DNA from: Fibrobacter sp.
GTDB lineage: Bacteria; Fibrobacterota; Fibrobacteria; Fibrobacterales; Fibrobacteraceae
Assembly: GCA_016285835.1 (NCBI GenBank)
Contig: JAEERM010000007.1
Span: forward strand, 1-64,000
Reading direction: 5' to 3'
Length of the DNA stretch: 64,000 nt
Shown: piece by piece, positions 7,901 to 19,900 of the stretch
Numbering within the stretch: position 1 is the stretch's first letter
Layout of the letters: every line of letters starts with the position of its first letter
The notes under the pieces: generated by a model
Database searches by the model: none
What the model was told of the DNA's origin: nothing
What the model saw: only the letters and a program-made list of their open reading frames with translations
Made by a program: the position numbers and the translations under genes

Positions 7901-10900
7901 CGGTCCTGTCGCCCTCGCTCTTCACGATTTCAGTTTCAATCGTCGCGTATTCGTCCCACACTGCATAGAGCGTGTCGACCGTTATTCCAAGGCTCCTGTA
8001 GTTGCGCAGGTCTTCTACGAACTGCGTATTGTAATCAAGATAGTGCTTGGAGCTGCTGCGCGAAATTGCCCAGCCCTGCAAGCGGGCATCCGTGCGGAGC
8101 AGGCCGGTCGGGAAGGCCGTTTCGCCTTCGAGGGCGAAGAATCCCTTGTTGTTCCAGCCGTTCTCGTAGAACACGTGGGCCTTGGTATTTTCGACAAACA
8201 CGAACTGCACGCCGTCGGCCTCGACCGGGATTTCGAGAGTCTTGTCCTCGTCGACCACCAGGGTGCCGTTCTGCAGCGACCCAAGGACATTGCCATCGGA
8301 ATCGACCAGGTTCAAGCTGCTGCCGTTCGCAAAGTAGCCCGAATTGAGCGTCGCAGACACATGGAACACGAGACCGCCCTGGACGAAAGGCACCAACAGT
8401 TCATCAGAGCCCACTTCGAAGTCCTGCGCGCCGGGCACATCCTGCGAGAGCGTAAGGCTACCCGCATTCGGGTTCGAGAGCGCGACCGCGTAGGTGGACT
8501 GTCCGGCATCGGGCACCCAGACCGCATACATCGTCACAGTCGAGGAGCCGTTGGCCTGGAGCACTTCGGAACTCTTTTCGTCATATTTCTGGTAAGTATT
8601 CTCGTAGCCGGACGGGCCACCTTCGGACGTGTAGTAGACCGCGGCGCCGTCGGCAATTTTCGTAAGCGACCAGCCCACCAGCTTGTAGCCCACACGGTAA
8701 ATTTCCGTCGGGAAGGTGCGCTCGGATTCAGACATCGAGATATCGTAGCTGCCCGATGCGTTCCAACCGCTGCCGTAGAACACGTTCACGCCCGTCGCCG
8801 CATTCGCGTCGAATGCCACGGCAAACGCATCGGCCTTCGCAGGGGCCTTCACGATTGTATTGCCAGCGAGCGTAAGCCTGTCGTTCACGAGGGCGGCAAG
8901 GTTGTTGCCGTTCGCATCGACCGTGTAGAAGTAGCTGTTCGCAATCTTCGAGAAGCCCGGGTTCGGGGTGAACTCGACCGCGAAGGAGATATCGCCCTTG
9001 CCGAGCGGGAGCGTGACAGCCTCGTCCTTCACTTCCGTGCTATTGACGATTTCGTCATCCGCATCGCGCTGCACGAGCGTAAGCGTACCCATCTCGGAAG
9101 CAGCCTGGGCGACCGTCACGTTGGAGGTCGTAGCGCAAGTGCCCCAGTCGGCGTAGAGCGCACCGGTGTAATCGCTACCCGCAGCCTCCACCGACGCAGC
9201 AAATTCCGCATCGAACTTGGTAAAGCGACGGTCCGTCTCGGCCGGGGTCGCCAGGAGCGTCCAGCCCTTGATGCAGGCATCCGTACGGTAGAAGTCCATC
9301 GGGAACGCAGCAGAATCGGCAAGCGTGTAGGTGTACTTCGGATTCGCGCCTTCAAGCGGGTTGCCGTAGTAGACCTTGGCATCGCCCGCATTCATGTTGA
9401 ACGTGATAACGTATTCGCTTTCGGCAAGGCCGAGCGCCGCGATGGACATCGCGTGCTTGACAGTCACGCTACCGTTTTCAAGTTCGCCGAGCGGGATGCC
9501 CTGCGGGTCGAAGCTTGCAAAGCCCTTCGTATCATCGTAGGCATAACCCGTCGCCGGAACGAAGGACACCGCAAAGGCGATTCCATCATCGGTTTCGGGA
9601 ACCTGGAGGCCATCATCGCCCACCACGAAGCTGCGGTTACCCTGGGAAAGCGTGAGCACGCCCTTGCCCGAATCGGCAGAATAGACCGTCAGGAGCTTCT
9701 GCTGGCATCCCGCATCCCACACGGCGTAGAGGTCGCCCGAGTTGGCCGCATCGAATGCCGCGACAACGTCACCGTCAAATTCCGTGAATCCCGTCGTCGC
9801 CGTCTCGCTGAAGCTCCAGCCCACGAGGCAGGCATCAGCACGGTAGAGGTTCATGGGGAAGGCCCTTGCATCGGCATCGTCGGTAATCTGGACCGTAATG
9901 TTTTCCACCGGCGTACCCATGTAGAACACATTCGCATCACCCGCATTTTCCTTGAACACGAAGATATACGTGGAAGGGCTAACCGCGGCGGAGAGGGTCA
10001 AGGAAGCTGCGACATTCAGCACGCCCTCATTGATTTCGACAGTGGCGTTGGACGCATCGACCGCGGAGATCCCGTTCATGCTATTGTAGATATAGCCCTT
10101 GTTCGCAGCGAACGAGACCGTAAAGTCGAGAGCTTCGTCAGCCGGCACCTGGAGGGCAGTCTCGCCCACCGTGTATTCGACCGTCGTATTCGAGACCGTG
10201 CGGCTCAGCGTAAACGTACCCGCCAAAGCATCGGCGTTCGCGACCGTCGCAACCGTCTGCGTCGTTTCGCAATCGCCCCACTTGGCATAGAGCGTCGACA
10301 CCGGCATGCCCGCCTTGTTCGCATTCTCGACCGCGGCAACGAATGTCGCATTATACTGCGTATAGGCCGTCGACGTTTCCTTGCCGATAGTCCAACCAGC
10401 AAGACATGCACCCACGCGATAGACGCCCTTCGGGAACGGGATATCTTCGGTAGCGAGCGCATAGTTGTCGCTTTCCTTCCAATCTGCACCGTAGAAGACG
10501 TTTTCGCCTTCTTCCACGTTCACGTCGAACGCGAAGGTGTAGGGCTTGCCGGCGGCAGGAGCATCCACAATCTTGTTGCCATCGACCACAAGGAGGTTGT
10601 CTTCGAGAGCGGCAAACTCGCCCGATCCGTCATCGACAGTAAACGTGCCGTTCTCATCGAATTCGTAGCCTTCGTTCACGTTGAACGACACGGCGAACAC
10701 GATTCCAAGCGGCGCAGCAGGCACATTGAAGCCGTTCGAAGGAACTTCGTAGCTGTTACCATGCTGGCTCAGCACAAGCGTACCTTCCACAGGTTCGTTG
10801 AGCGTAACGGTGTAGAGGGTCTGCGGAGTTTCACATTCATTCCACACGGCATAGAGCACGGGGCTTTCGACACCCGCGGCGATAGCAGCCTTCACAAAGT

Positions 10901-13900
10901 TCGAGTCGAACGTCGCAAAGGATTCCGCCTTGGAGGCATCCTTGCTGAAGCCGTAGCCCACCAGGCACTTGTCTGTACGGTAGACCTTCGGGAACAGGCG
11001 TGCAGATTCGTCCATGCCAAGGTCATAGGAGACCTCCAAGGCATTTTCCGGCCAGTCAGCCGGGTAGAACACGTTCGCGCTGCCCGCATTCACGTCGAAG
11101 GCGACCGTGTATTCGACCGCATTCACCGCACCTGAAATCACCGTATTGGCGGTCATCGTCCAGGGCAGCGGTTCGGCAGACACTTCCACGGCTTCGGCAT
11201 CACCCACCGTGTAAGAGGGGGCGACCGTCTGGTCGAGCGCGTAACCCGGAGCGGGCACCACGCGGAGACCCGAGAAATAGGCAAATTCGCCGACAACCTC
11301 AGTGCCACCGTTTATGGCCTCTTCCCTAGTCGTCACCTTCGGGATCGACACGCCCTCGGCACCGACAGTCGCGACCACCTTGGATTCGCCGTCCACAGTC
11401 TGCATGAGCTCAACCGTAGCCTTGTTCTTCAAGTCATCGGAGAGCGAGACTGTCACGTTCTGGATCGGGTTCGCGCAGCCGGCAGCGTCAGCGCTCCACA
11501 CGGCATAGAGGTCGATATCGCCTTCGATCTCGCGTTCTTCGATTTCCGCAATGAAGTCCGCATCCGCGACATCATAAACGAGGCCATTGTCGTCAAGCTT
11601 CCAGCCCGCAAGGCACTTGTCGGTGCGATAGATGCTTGTGGTCATGGGGCGCCCCACGTTGAGCGTAGCGGTTGCACCCCAGTTTTCACCGTAGAACACA
11701 GCCGTATCGCCCGCATTTTCGTGGTAGACGACGCTGTAATCCACTTTCGACAGACCCTGTACGCGAATCACGGCATTTTCACCAAATTCGACTTCAGAGT
11801 TCCCCGCAACCATGGGCAGCGGATTTTCAGTCGTTTCATCAGACTCGTTCACATAGAAGGCCTGGTATTCGTTGGCAAGCGTCACACCCACCTTCGGAAT
11901 GACTTCCACACGGCTAAAGAAGATGTCATCATCGACACGCGACGTGCTACCTTCTTCATAAGGCGTCGGGCCCGAAGGCAAATAGACCTCGTCACTGCCA
12001 GTCATCTCGAACGCCTTCTGTTCTATTCCATCCAAATTCTGGTAGAACACGACAGTCGCAAGATTCTGGATGCTAGCATCGAGCGTAAGGGCCAATGTTC
12101 CCGTACGGCAGTCAGAATAGCCGTTCCACCTTGCGAACAACGTATCCGCATTCAGGCCGGCCGCAATTCGGTCTGCCCTATCCTTCAACATGCCTGCGGT
12201 CAAAGACAGCTCTTCAACATGCGCAGAAGCATTAGGACTGAAGCTCCAACCGACAAAGCAAGCATCCGAACGGTACACACTACCCATCGGAAGCGTTCCG
12301 CCAATCCTCATCGTTCTCGTCGCAGACCAGGAAGCTCCATAGGCAACCGTTTCTCCCTCTGCATTTGCAGCGAACACGATATCGTACGGAATCTTATTTT
12401 CCTTGAAGCCTACATAGAAGGCATTCGCATTCTGTGCGGCATCGAGATGGAACCATCCATCTTCAGCAACAAGCGGTTCTGTTATTGCAGCCGCATTCGC
12501 CACTATTGCATTCGGATTATTCTCATCAAGTTCAACACCAAAGCCAGGCAAATAGGTAAACGACACATCATAACCTTGAGAATTGTGCGCAAAGACCAGC
12601 TCATCACCATAAGTAGAGCCGTCATCTAGCCAAGCCTTATGGGTAAACACGGCATTGCCAAATTTCTGACTAACGATAATGGTATCCCCGTTAGTCATAT
12701 AATGTTCCTCTTCGCCCTCATAGTAGGAATCGATATAAAGCCTAGCTGTTGTCGGCTGGTTGCATCCATTGCCATATTCCATCCATGTCGCATACAGCTT
12801 CGTCGGAGAGGCCATATCGCTACTGAATTCGTTGACATTCCACGTGGACACTTCCGTATAGATAGGATCAACCTCGGGCTGGGGGCCATTCGGGTCATAC
12901 ATCGACCAACCAGCGAAGCACTTGTCCGTGCGGAAAGGAGTCCACATCGGGGCAGCAGAGCCATCCGCACCAATCTGGAGCGATCCGCTCGGGACTGCAT
13001 CGGCCGGGATCCACACCTTCGAAGAATCTTCTTCGCCGAGGACCAGGTCATACGTCACATACACCGGCTTGTACTGTTCGAACGTCACGCGCATCGGTAT
13101 GTTGCCGAAAACATCCAGTTCGGCACCGTCCTGCGCCAGGATAGTCACGGACTGTCCGTTCACCATCATGTCGTAAGAGAGGCTCTTCAGGAGATAGCCT
13201 TCGGCAGGTTCCACCACCAAATAGTACTTGGAACCAACATTTTCCTCGTAGTCATCGAGAACCCGCGGCAGATGAAGTTCCATCGGCTGGCCTTCGCCCT
13301 TCGAGACAAAGCTATGGGTGATAATCGTCTGTTCGGGGTCATCCGCAGAAACAGGCACGTCCCCAATCTTCTGGACAAGGTAGACATTGCCCGAGCCTTC
13401 GACATTCAAGGTTACCGTGAAGTAGCCGTGGCCTTCGTCGCACACCGGATGTTCCCAGTCCGGTTCAAGCATATTCACAAGGCCGACCTCGCCATCGAAA
13501 GGCGACATGTGGTTCAACTCGCTTGTCACATCAGCAGTTTCACGCTGGGTATCGACTTCGCGACCCTCGAGCTTCCAACCGATGCGGCAACCTTCCTCGT
13601 TGTACAGGCGTGGTGCACGCTCGTGAGCATTGCTTGCAGACACACGGCCCGGATTTTCAAACCAATCTGTCTGATAAGCGTTGTCGACAAACTTGTTTGC
13701 CACGATTACCTTGGATTCCGGCGTCGGGCGGACATAGGTCACATTGTATTCAAGCTCTTCGTAGAGCACATGGAACGTCAAGTCATCCATCGCTTTCGGC
13801 TGGACAATCAACGAATCGTTGGCATTGTTGTAGCCCCAATTTATAGAGCCTGCCTCCGTCAAGTCAACCGATCCCGCACCTGTTTTCTGAGTGTAGGTGA

Positions 13901-16900
13901 AATCCGGATCAATAAACATTCTATATCCCGGATCCGGACGTGCAGATACCGTAAACGAGAGCGTATCGTTATTGTTAGGAATGTAGAGCATATGGCGATC
14001 GTTATCAAACCAGGTCGCATGTTCAAAGCTCAAGTGAACATTTTTCTCGTCATTGTCATAGGTCTGCGTCAACACCAGGCTTCCATGATAATCGGACTCA
14101 TCCGTCAAGGCTTCATCATTATTATCAACCGCAATCACATTCAGTTCAAGCGGAGTCGAGCTATATGTCGAGCTGCTCGCAGATTCGATAATTTCGACGG
14201 CATACACAGTGACCGAAGCATTCTCTTCGTCATTTACCGCAGGCGTGTAATATTCATAGCCATCGGCAAGGAACTGCCCAGCCAATTCGGAATCGAACAC
14301 CTTCGAGTGACCCTCGTACCCCTCAGCCGTCTTCACGCCCCAGTAAGGTGTACCATAGGCAGTCGTACCCTCTTCGCGGACATACACGTTCGGGAACTGG
14401 TATTTATCCTTGTGAACAGACATTTCTCTCGACGATTCCCAGCTACGTCCGAGGAACACATCATTCTTCACATTTTCGAGGCTTAGGTCAACATTATAAT
14501 TTAGGACCGTATAGTCAACAAGGAAGCCTACATTACCATTGACAACCGTAACCTTGCCAGTCGAAGCATCATACCCAGGAGCACGCACACTACTCAGATC
14601 CACCTTGAAGCCCGGAGCCTGTCGAAATTCGACATCAAAGGTGTAGCTATTTTCTGCATACTGGTAGATACGGACACCATGTTTCCATACATACCCATCA
14701 GCAGTCCACCAATTCTCGTAAGTACGCGAATCCGTCGACAACACGATAGGATTACCGCCAATCGTACTATTCTGCTTCACGGTGATGTTTATCGGGAACG
14801 CATAGCAATCAGTATCATCTGAGCCATAGAACAAGCACGAAGATACATAAACAGCTTGGGTGCTGCTATAGGAACCTGTTTCCCAAACCGGGTAAAGGTC
14901 TATCGTCTCCGCGTCACCCGCAGCCGTAATCAGTTCCGGAACCAAGCTAAAGAACAAATCGTTATTATTTTCATAACAGTCATCATCAAAAATCACGCAG
15001 TTCGCCCTGCTTTCGTCTATCGTCCACCCTGCAAGCATAACCGAGCGGCCGTCTATGTTACGACCAAAGAATGTCGGGAAGTTGCGGTTTTCGTCATCAA
15101 GGCCCTGCGGATTTGTCGGATCATTATAATTGTCAGCCACAAACAAGGGGTACTTGCTCCCGTACAGTTCCAATTGACCATCGAAGTGGAACACAACATT
15201 GTAGGGCTTTGCGACATAATTCGGAATAACCGCGAATGTGTCGGCCCAAGTTCCGTTTCCGATTTCAGTCTTTCTCAGCGACCTCGCCATCTTGACATTT
15301 TCCATGCCCACGGTATCTTCGCTCGTGAGGCCACCCACGACCCAAGTCTTGGAGGTACATTCATTCAACCCCAGAGAAAGCTCTTCCCAAGGAGCAACAT
15401 CCTTGGATTCGGACTCGATTGTTCCAACGCTTGCAATATTCTGGCACCTATTATCATTCGGGTTCGACACCATGAACGAAATGGAATAAGAGTCAGCATA
15501 CTCATAGCCGACCGGTGCGGTGAACCCGCTTGCCGCAAAGGCCGCGGCATAAGGAATTGCTGTCGAGCTCTGTCCTACACTCACAGGAACCGTAGAAAGC
15601 GGAGTCTTGTCGCCGGCGCCATCATAGGCATATGTGCTAATGGTAAAGCCCACGCCAGCCGGGTTCTTGACAATTACAGACGGGGCCGAGCCCGAGTTAT
15701 ACTGCACCACAATCTTTGTCACCGCATCCTCTCCACTCACCATACCAATGAGTTCAGAGAACGTAGCAAAGCCGTCTATCGAGACAGGCTCCGGCAGAAT
15801 CGGATCATCGGAATCATCCAGATACAGCACCCTCATCAAGAGGTTGTCACTGGGATCGCTCAGGGCCACAGCATACGGAACAAGCGTCGTGTAGGCGGCC
15901 TCGTTGTTGGAGACTTCGGTCACCTTCGGCGACATGAACACGAAATTCTTGGTCGTCAAATCTTCAATATTATCGCAGGTTTGGTCACAGTACTGATAAA
16001 CGACATCATAAGTCTTTACAGTCCTGTTCGTCATAACGCCGATATTTTCCACGCCATCCGTGAACACCGTATTTGCCGTTATAACATCAGGCGCGCCTTC
16101 GCCCGAAAGGTACGGAGAAAGGCCTTTCGCTTCAAAAGCACGCATAACCGCCTGGAGGCTATCAACGAACATCTTGTTCGCATGCCCACTGGCATCCGTA
16201 TAGCCAACAAAGCCTTTATACTCTTCATTAACGGTCGGCGCGTTGCCACTCATGTCAATAGATTGATAAACTGCGTTCAAGCCAAACGCCTCCTGCTGTT
16301 CCTGCAACAGAGACGCGGCATCCGCAACCACCAACGGCAACAAGTAATTCGACTTATCAGCAGGCGTTGCTATCGAAGGAAGCGCATTGCCAGACTGCGT
16401 CCACACATACACCGAAGCATTCCAGACCGTCACCTGGTTCATGGCGGCGGCAAACATCGCCGATTTCATTTCCGACTCGTTCACTACGCCATTGGCCACG
16501 CGGCCAAACGTATTCCCGCTCAAATCCGCGGCAAAGAAATCTGTGTAGGAAGCCTCGACCGGACCTCCACTCAACTCATAGTAGTGATACCCAATCTTTC
16601 CATCATCCGTAAGGCCAGTCACCAGGTTGCGCACGTTGGCGAAATAGGCATCGCTACCTGTTTTCCAATCCGCTTCAGAAACATTACCAATACCGGTAGC
16701 AACAGCATCCGTACCAAAGTGGTAGTTAGCATAGACATGGGCATTGGAGCCATTCGACACGAAATAACCGCCAAGGTAGCCCACATTCGCATTTGTCGCG
16801 TCCACTCCGGAATAGGTGATATCGCCATTGGAGTAGCTTCCGTAGATAGTCAAAATCGCACCATCGACAAAGCCAAAGAACGGGCCCATGTTCAAGGTAT

Positions 16901-19900
16901 TCTGCGTGCCGGAGTTCGTGAAGGACACATTACCGTTGAAAGCCACCTTGTTTATACTGAGGCTTCCATTTCCCGAGCTGTTATCCAATACAACATCACC
17001 GAACAGGCCGCCAACTTTTGCTTCGGACGTCATACTCGCAACAGACCCAGTCACGTTTCCATTAAAGACGATGTTTGTCGCTATCGGGGTTACGCTTCCA
17101 TAATTGGTATTTGTCACCCGGCCAGCCAAGCCGCCAACAACGGAGCCACCCGAGACGTTAACGTCAACAAGAAGATCCCTGAACTCGACGCTCTTATCGC
17201 CTTCGGAACCGCCCGAAGAAAAGTGACCATAGCCAAGGAGACCGCCTGCCACAACCGTACCGGTAACGGAGTTAGAGCCGGAAAGGGTCGCACCCTCGAC
17301 ATGCCAGTCGCCATAATCGTTATCGCCGACACTGCCAGCAAGACCACCCGCATACGCACCCGAGACCGTAATATTTTCAAGGTTCGAGTTCATCACGATC
17401 AGCCACTGGACGTCGCCAGCCAAGGCACCGACATAAGGCGTTCCGTGAGTGCCGCCAACAGAAAGTCCGCTCACCAAAGATTGCCGTACATTCACAAGGT
17501 AATTCGGATCATTGATGGAGGTCTGATATCCAATAAAGCCACCACGGTAAGAATTTCCCGAACCCGTATAGGATGCATCATCGGCAACGAGGCCAGCACC
17601 GGCAGTCGTCACCATGACCGTATCTTCCACGAAAGCCAGATGGGTAATTCCATTTGCATAACCCACAAAGCTACCCGCAGCAGAAGTCATTACGCCCTGG
17701 TTTGCGGCATCCAAGCCATAGACCTTGGTATCGACAACACCCGAATTTTGAATGGTATGGTTCTCGTATCCGGAAACCTTTCCTGCAAAGGCTCCCGCCT
17801 GGGTTCCCGCCACATAAGAATTTGTCACGCGGACATTAGAGAAGGTGGAACTCTCCCGTGCGATATCGTCGGTAACAATACCGACGACGCTTCCCAGTTC
17901 CGCGTTCTTCACCACGACATGCGCGTTGTCGAACGTGACATTGCGGACCGTCTTTACACCCTTCATGAAGCCCATGGAATTATCGCCCGAGCCATCGTTA
18001 TCCTCGTAACAGAATCCGGAAATGGTATAGTATTCGCTGCGGCCATCGAATTCTGCATTTGTATTAGAGAACTGGATGGGTGTAAAGTTGGCCATTTTAC
18101 ACTTGTTGTTGGTTTCGTCATAACCGCCAAAATCAAGATTGGTGGCAAGCCTTACAGAATAAGTAGGATAGCTATTTGAAAATTCATCAACCAAATCACC
18201 CCAGCACTTAAAATCGTTCGTACCTTCGTTCGGAGACGTCACCGCCTCTTGAGAAATGGAGCACCACCAGCTAGAACAATTCAGGTGGAAATACGTCCCA
18301 TTTGTAAGGCAGCCGTTCTCGTCGAAGGTGACCGTGCTCGGATTCGCAAAGACCGGCGTCACTGTCACTGGTTTGTCAGGCATGGTAAAATAGTATCCGT
18401 TAGTTCCATTTGAATACGCATACACAGACTGTCCACCTTCGGTTTCCACAACATCCACACGAACAAGCTGAGCCCCTTCATCAGGAACAGCCGTCAAATT
18501 AACCCGTTCATCAACAAAAGCCGTCTGTTTGTCACTCGTCACATGGCCAAATTGAGCAGACTCAATAGTTACCGCATGCGGCGTAATGAAGGTCGGGGTT
18601 ACCGTCACATCCCCGTACGGCATGGTAAACGACACCGTAGTCTCGTTTCCAGTCGTGGCAATGGTGCCTTCTATATTGTTTCCATATTCATCGACAATCT
18701 GGACACTACTATACACGTAGTTTTCATCCGGAATCAAGCTCAACGTGACCACAGAACCGGCCGTATAATTCCCCGCACCTTCCATGGTTCCACCGGCAAT
18801 ACCATCCGCCAGAGATACCGCATGCGGTACAGAAGCATCCATGAGAGTCGCAGTCAGATTGAGGCCCGACGCATTCGCCGACCATGTAAGGAAACGAAGC
18901 GTCATCGTCCTGCCCGTGCCCACCACCGTACCGATATCTTTACTGCCACTCACGGTCTTGAGCGTCGCTGCTTCAGTGTTTCCATCAAAGAAAGTCAACC
19001 AACCGTAATAATCAGAATAAACATCCGTGTAGCCAGTCACCTGCAACACATAGCCTTCCGGAACGGTCAGTTCCAGTTCGCCGGTGCCGGTAGTGTAGTA
19101 GCCATTTTCACCGCCATTATCATATATCTTGAACGATGCAACACCATCGGGGATTGTCGCAACCGTAGTCCCGGAAACAGGCATATTGATGAACAAGCCG
19201 TCTTCTGCCGTCAGCGCCTCGGTAAACGAGGGTGTCGCCGTAACAAAGGTATTGGGCATGGAGAACGTAACCGTATTGTTGGTGTACCAGCCACCAGATG
19301 TTTCCAAATAATTCTGCTCTCCGTCCATGACTATGACGTTGTCAAGCAAGAACCCTTGATCCGGAGTTGCAACCAAAGCGACTTCCGTACCATAAGTCGC
19401 AGATGCCGGTGTGCTGACGACATTCCCACCCGGAGCCGTTCCAACCTCTATATCATGCTCCGGCGCAGGCACAAGGGTCACCGTCAAATCAAGACCGGCA
19501 TCAGTCAGCGAATAGTTCGAATAAAAATAGATGGTCATGACTCGTCCGGAGAGAACCGGCCCTACGTCCATCTCACCGTATATGGCGTCCACCAGCACCT
19601 TGGAATCCGCAGGCCCATCATAAATTGTCAACACGTCATTGTACTGCGTATGGATGCTGCCGGTCACCTGCAGCAAGAAGCCTTCCGGAGCCGTCATTTC
19701 CAGGTAGGCATTAGCGGTGTTGCTGTAGTAGCCCGGATTATTCGCGTCTTGGCCATCATCGTAGACCTTGAACGTGGTCCTGTTCGAGGGGATGGCGAGG
19801 GTATATTCACCCCTCACAGGCAAGTTCACAAAGAAGCCGCCGTTACCGTCGCTAGTAAGCGAGACTTCTTCGGCCCAGGATGCAGCGGCCGCAAACAGCG

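Noticed and set aside
4947-11135. 2,062-codon open frame on the plus strand, antisense to the giant gene
   Set aside because: It has no signal peptide, no recognisable motifs, and an Arg/His-rich composition typical of a shadow frame. The minus-strand frame has a signal peptide, ribosome site and domain repeats.
11721-18179. Other long plus-strand frames opposite the giant gene (up to 1,107 codons)
   Set aside because: Same shadow composition; they result from codon usage of the true minus-strand frame.
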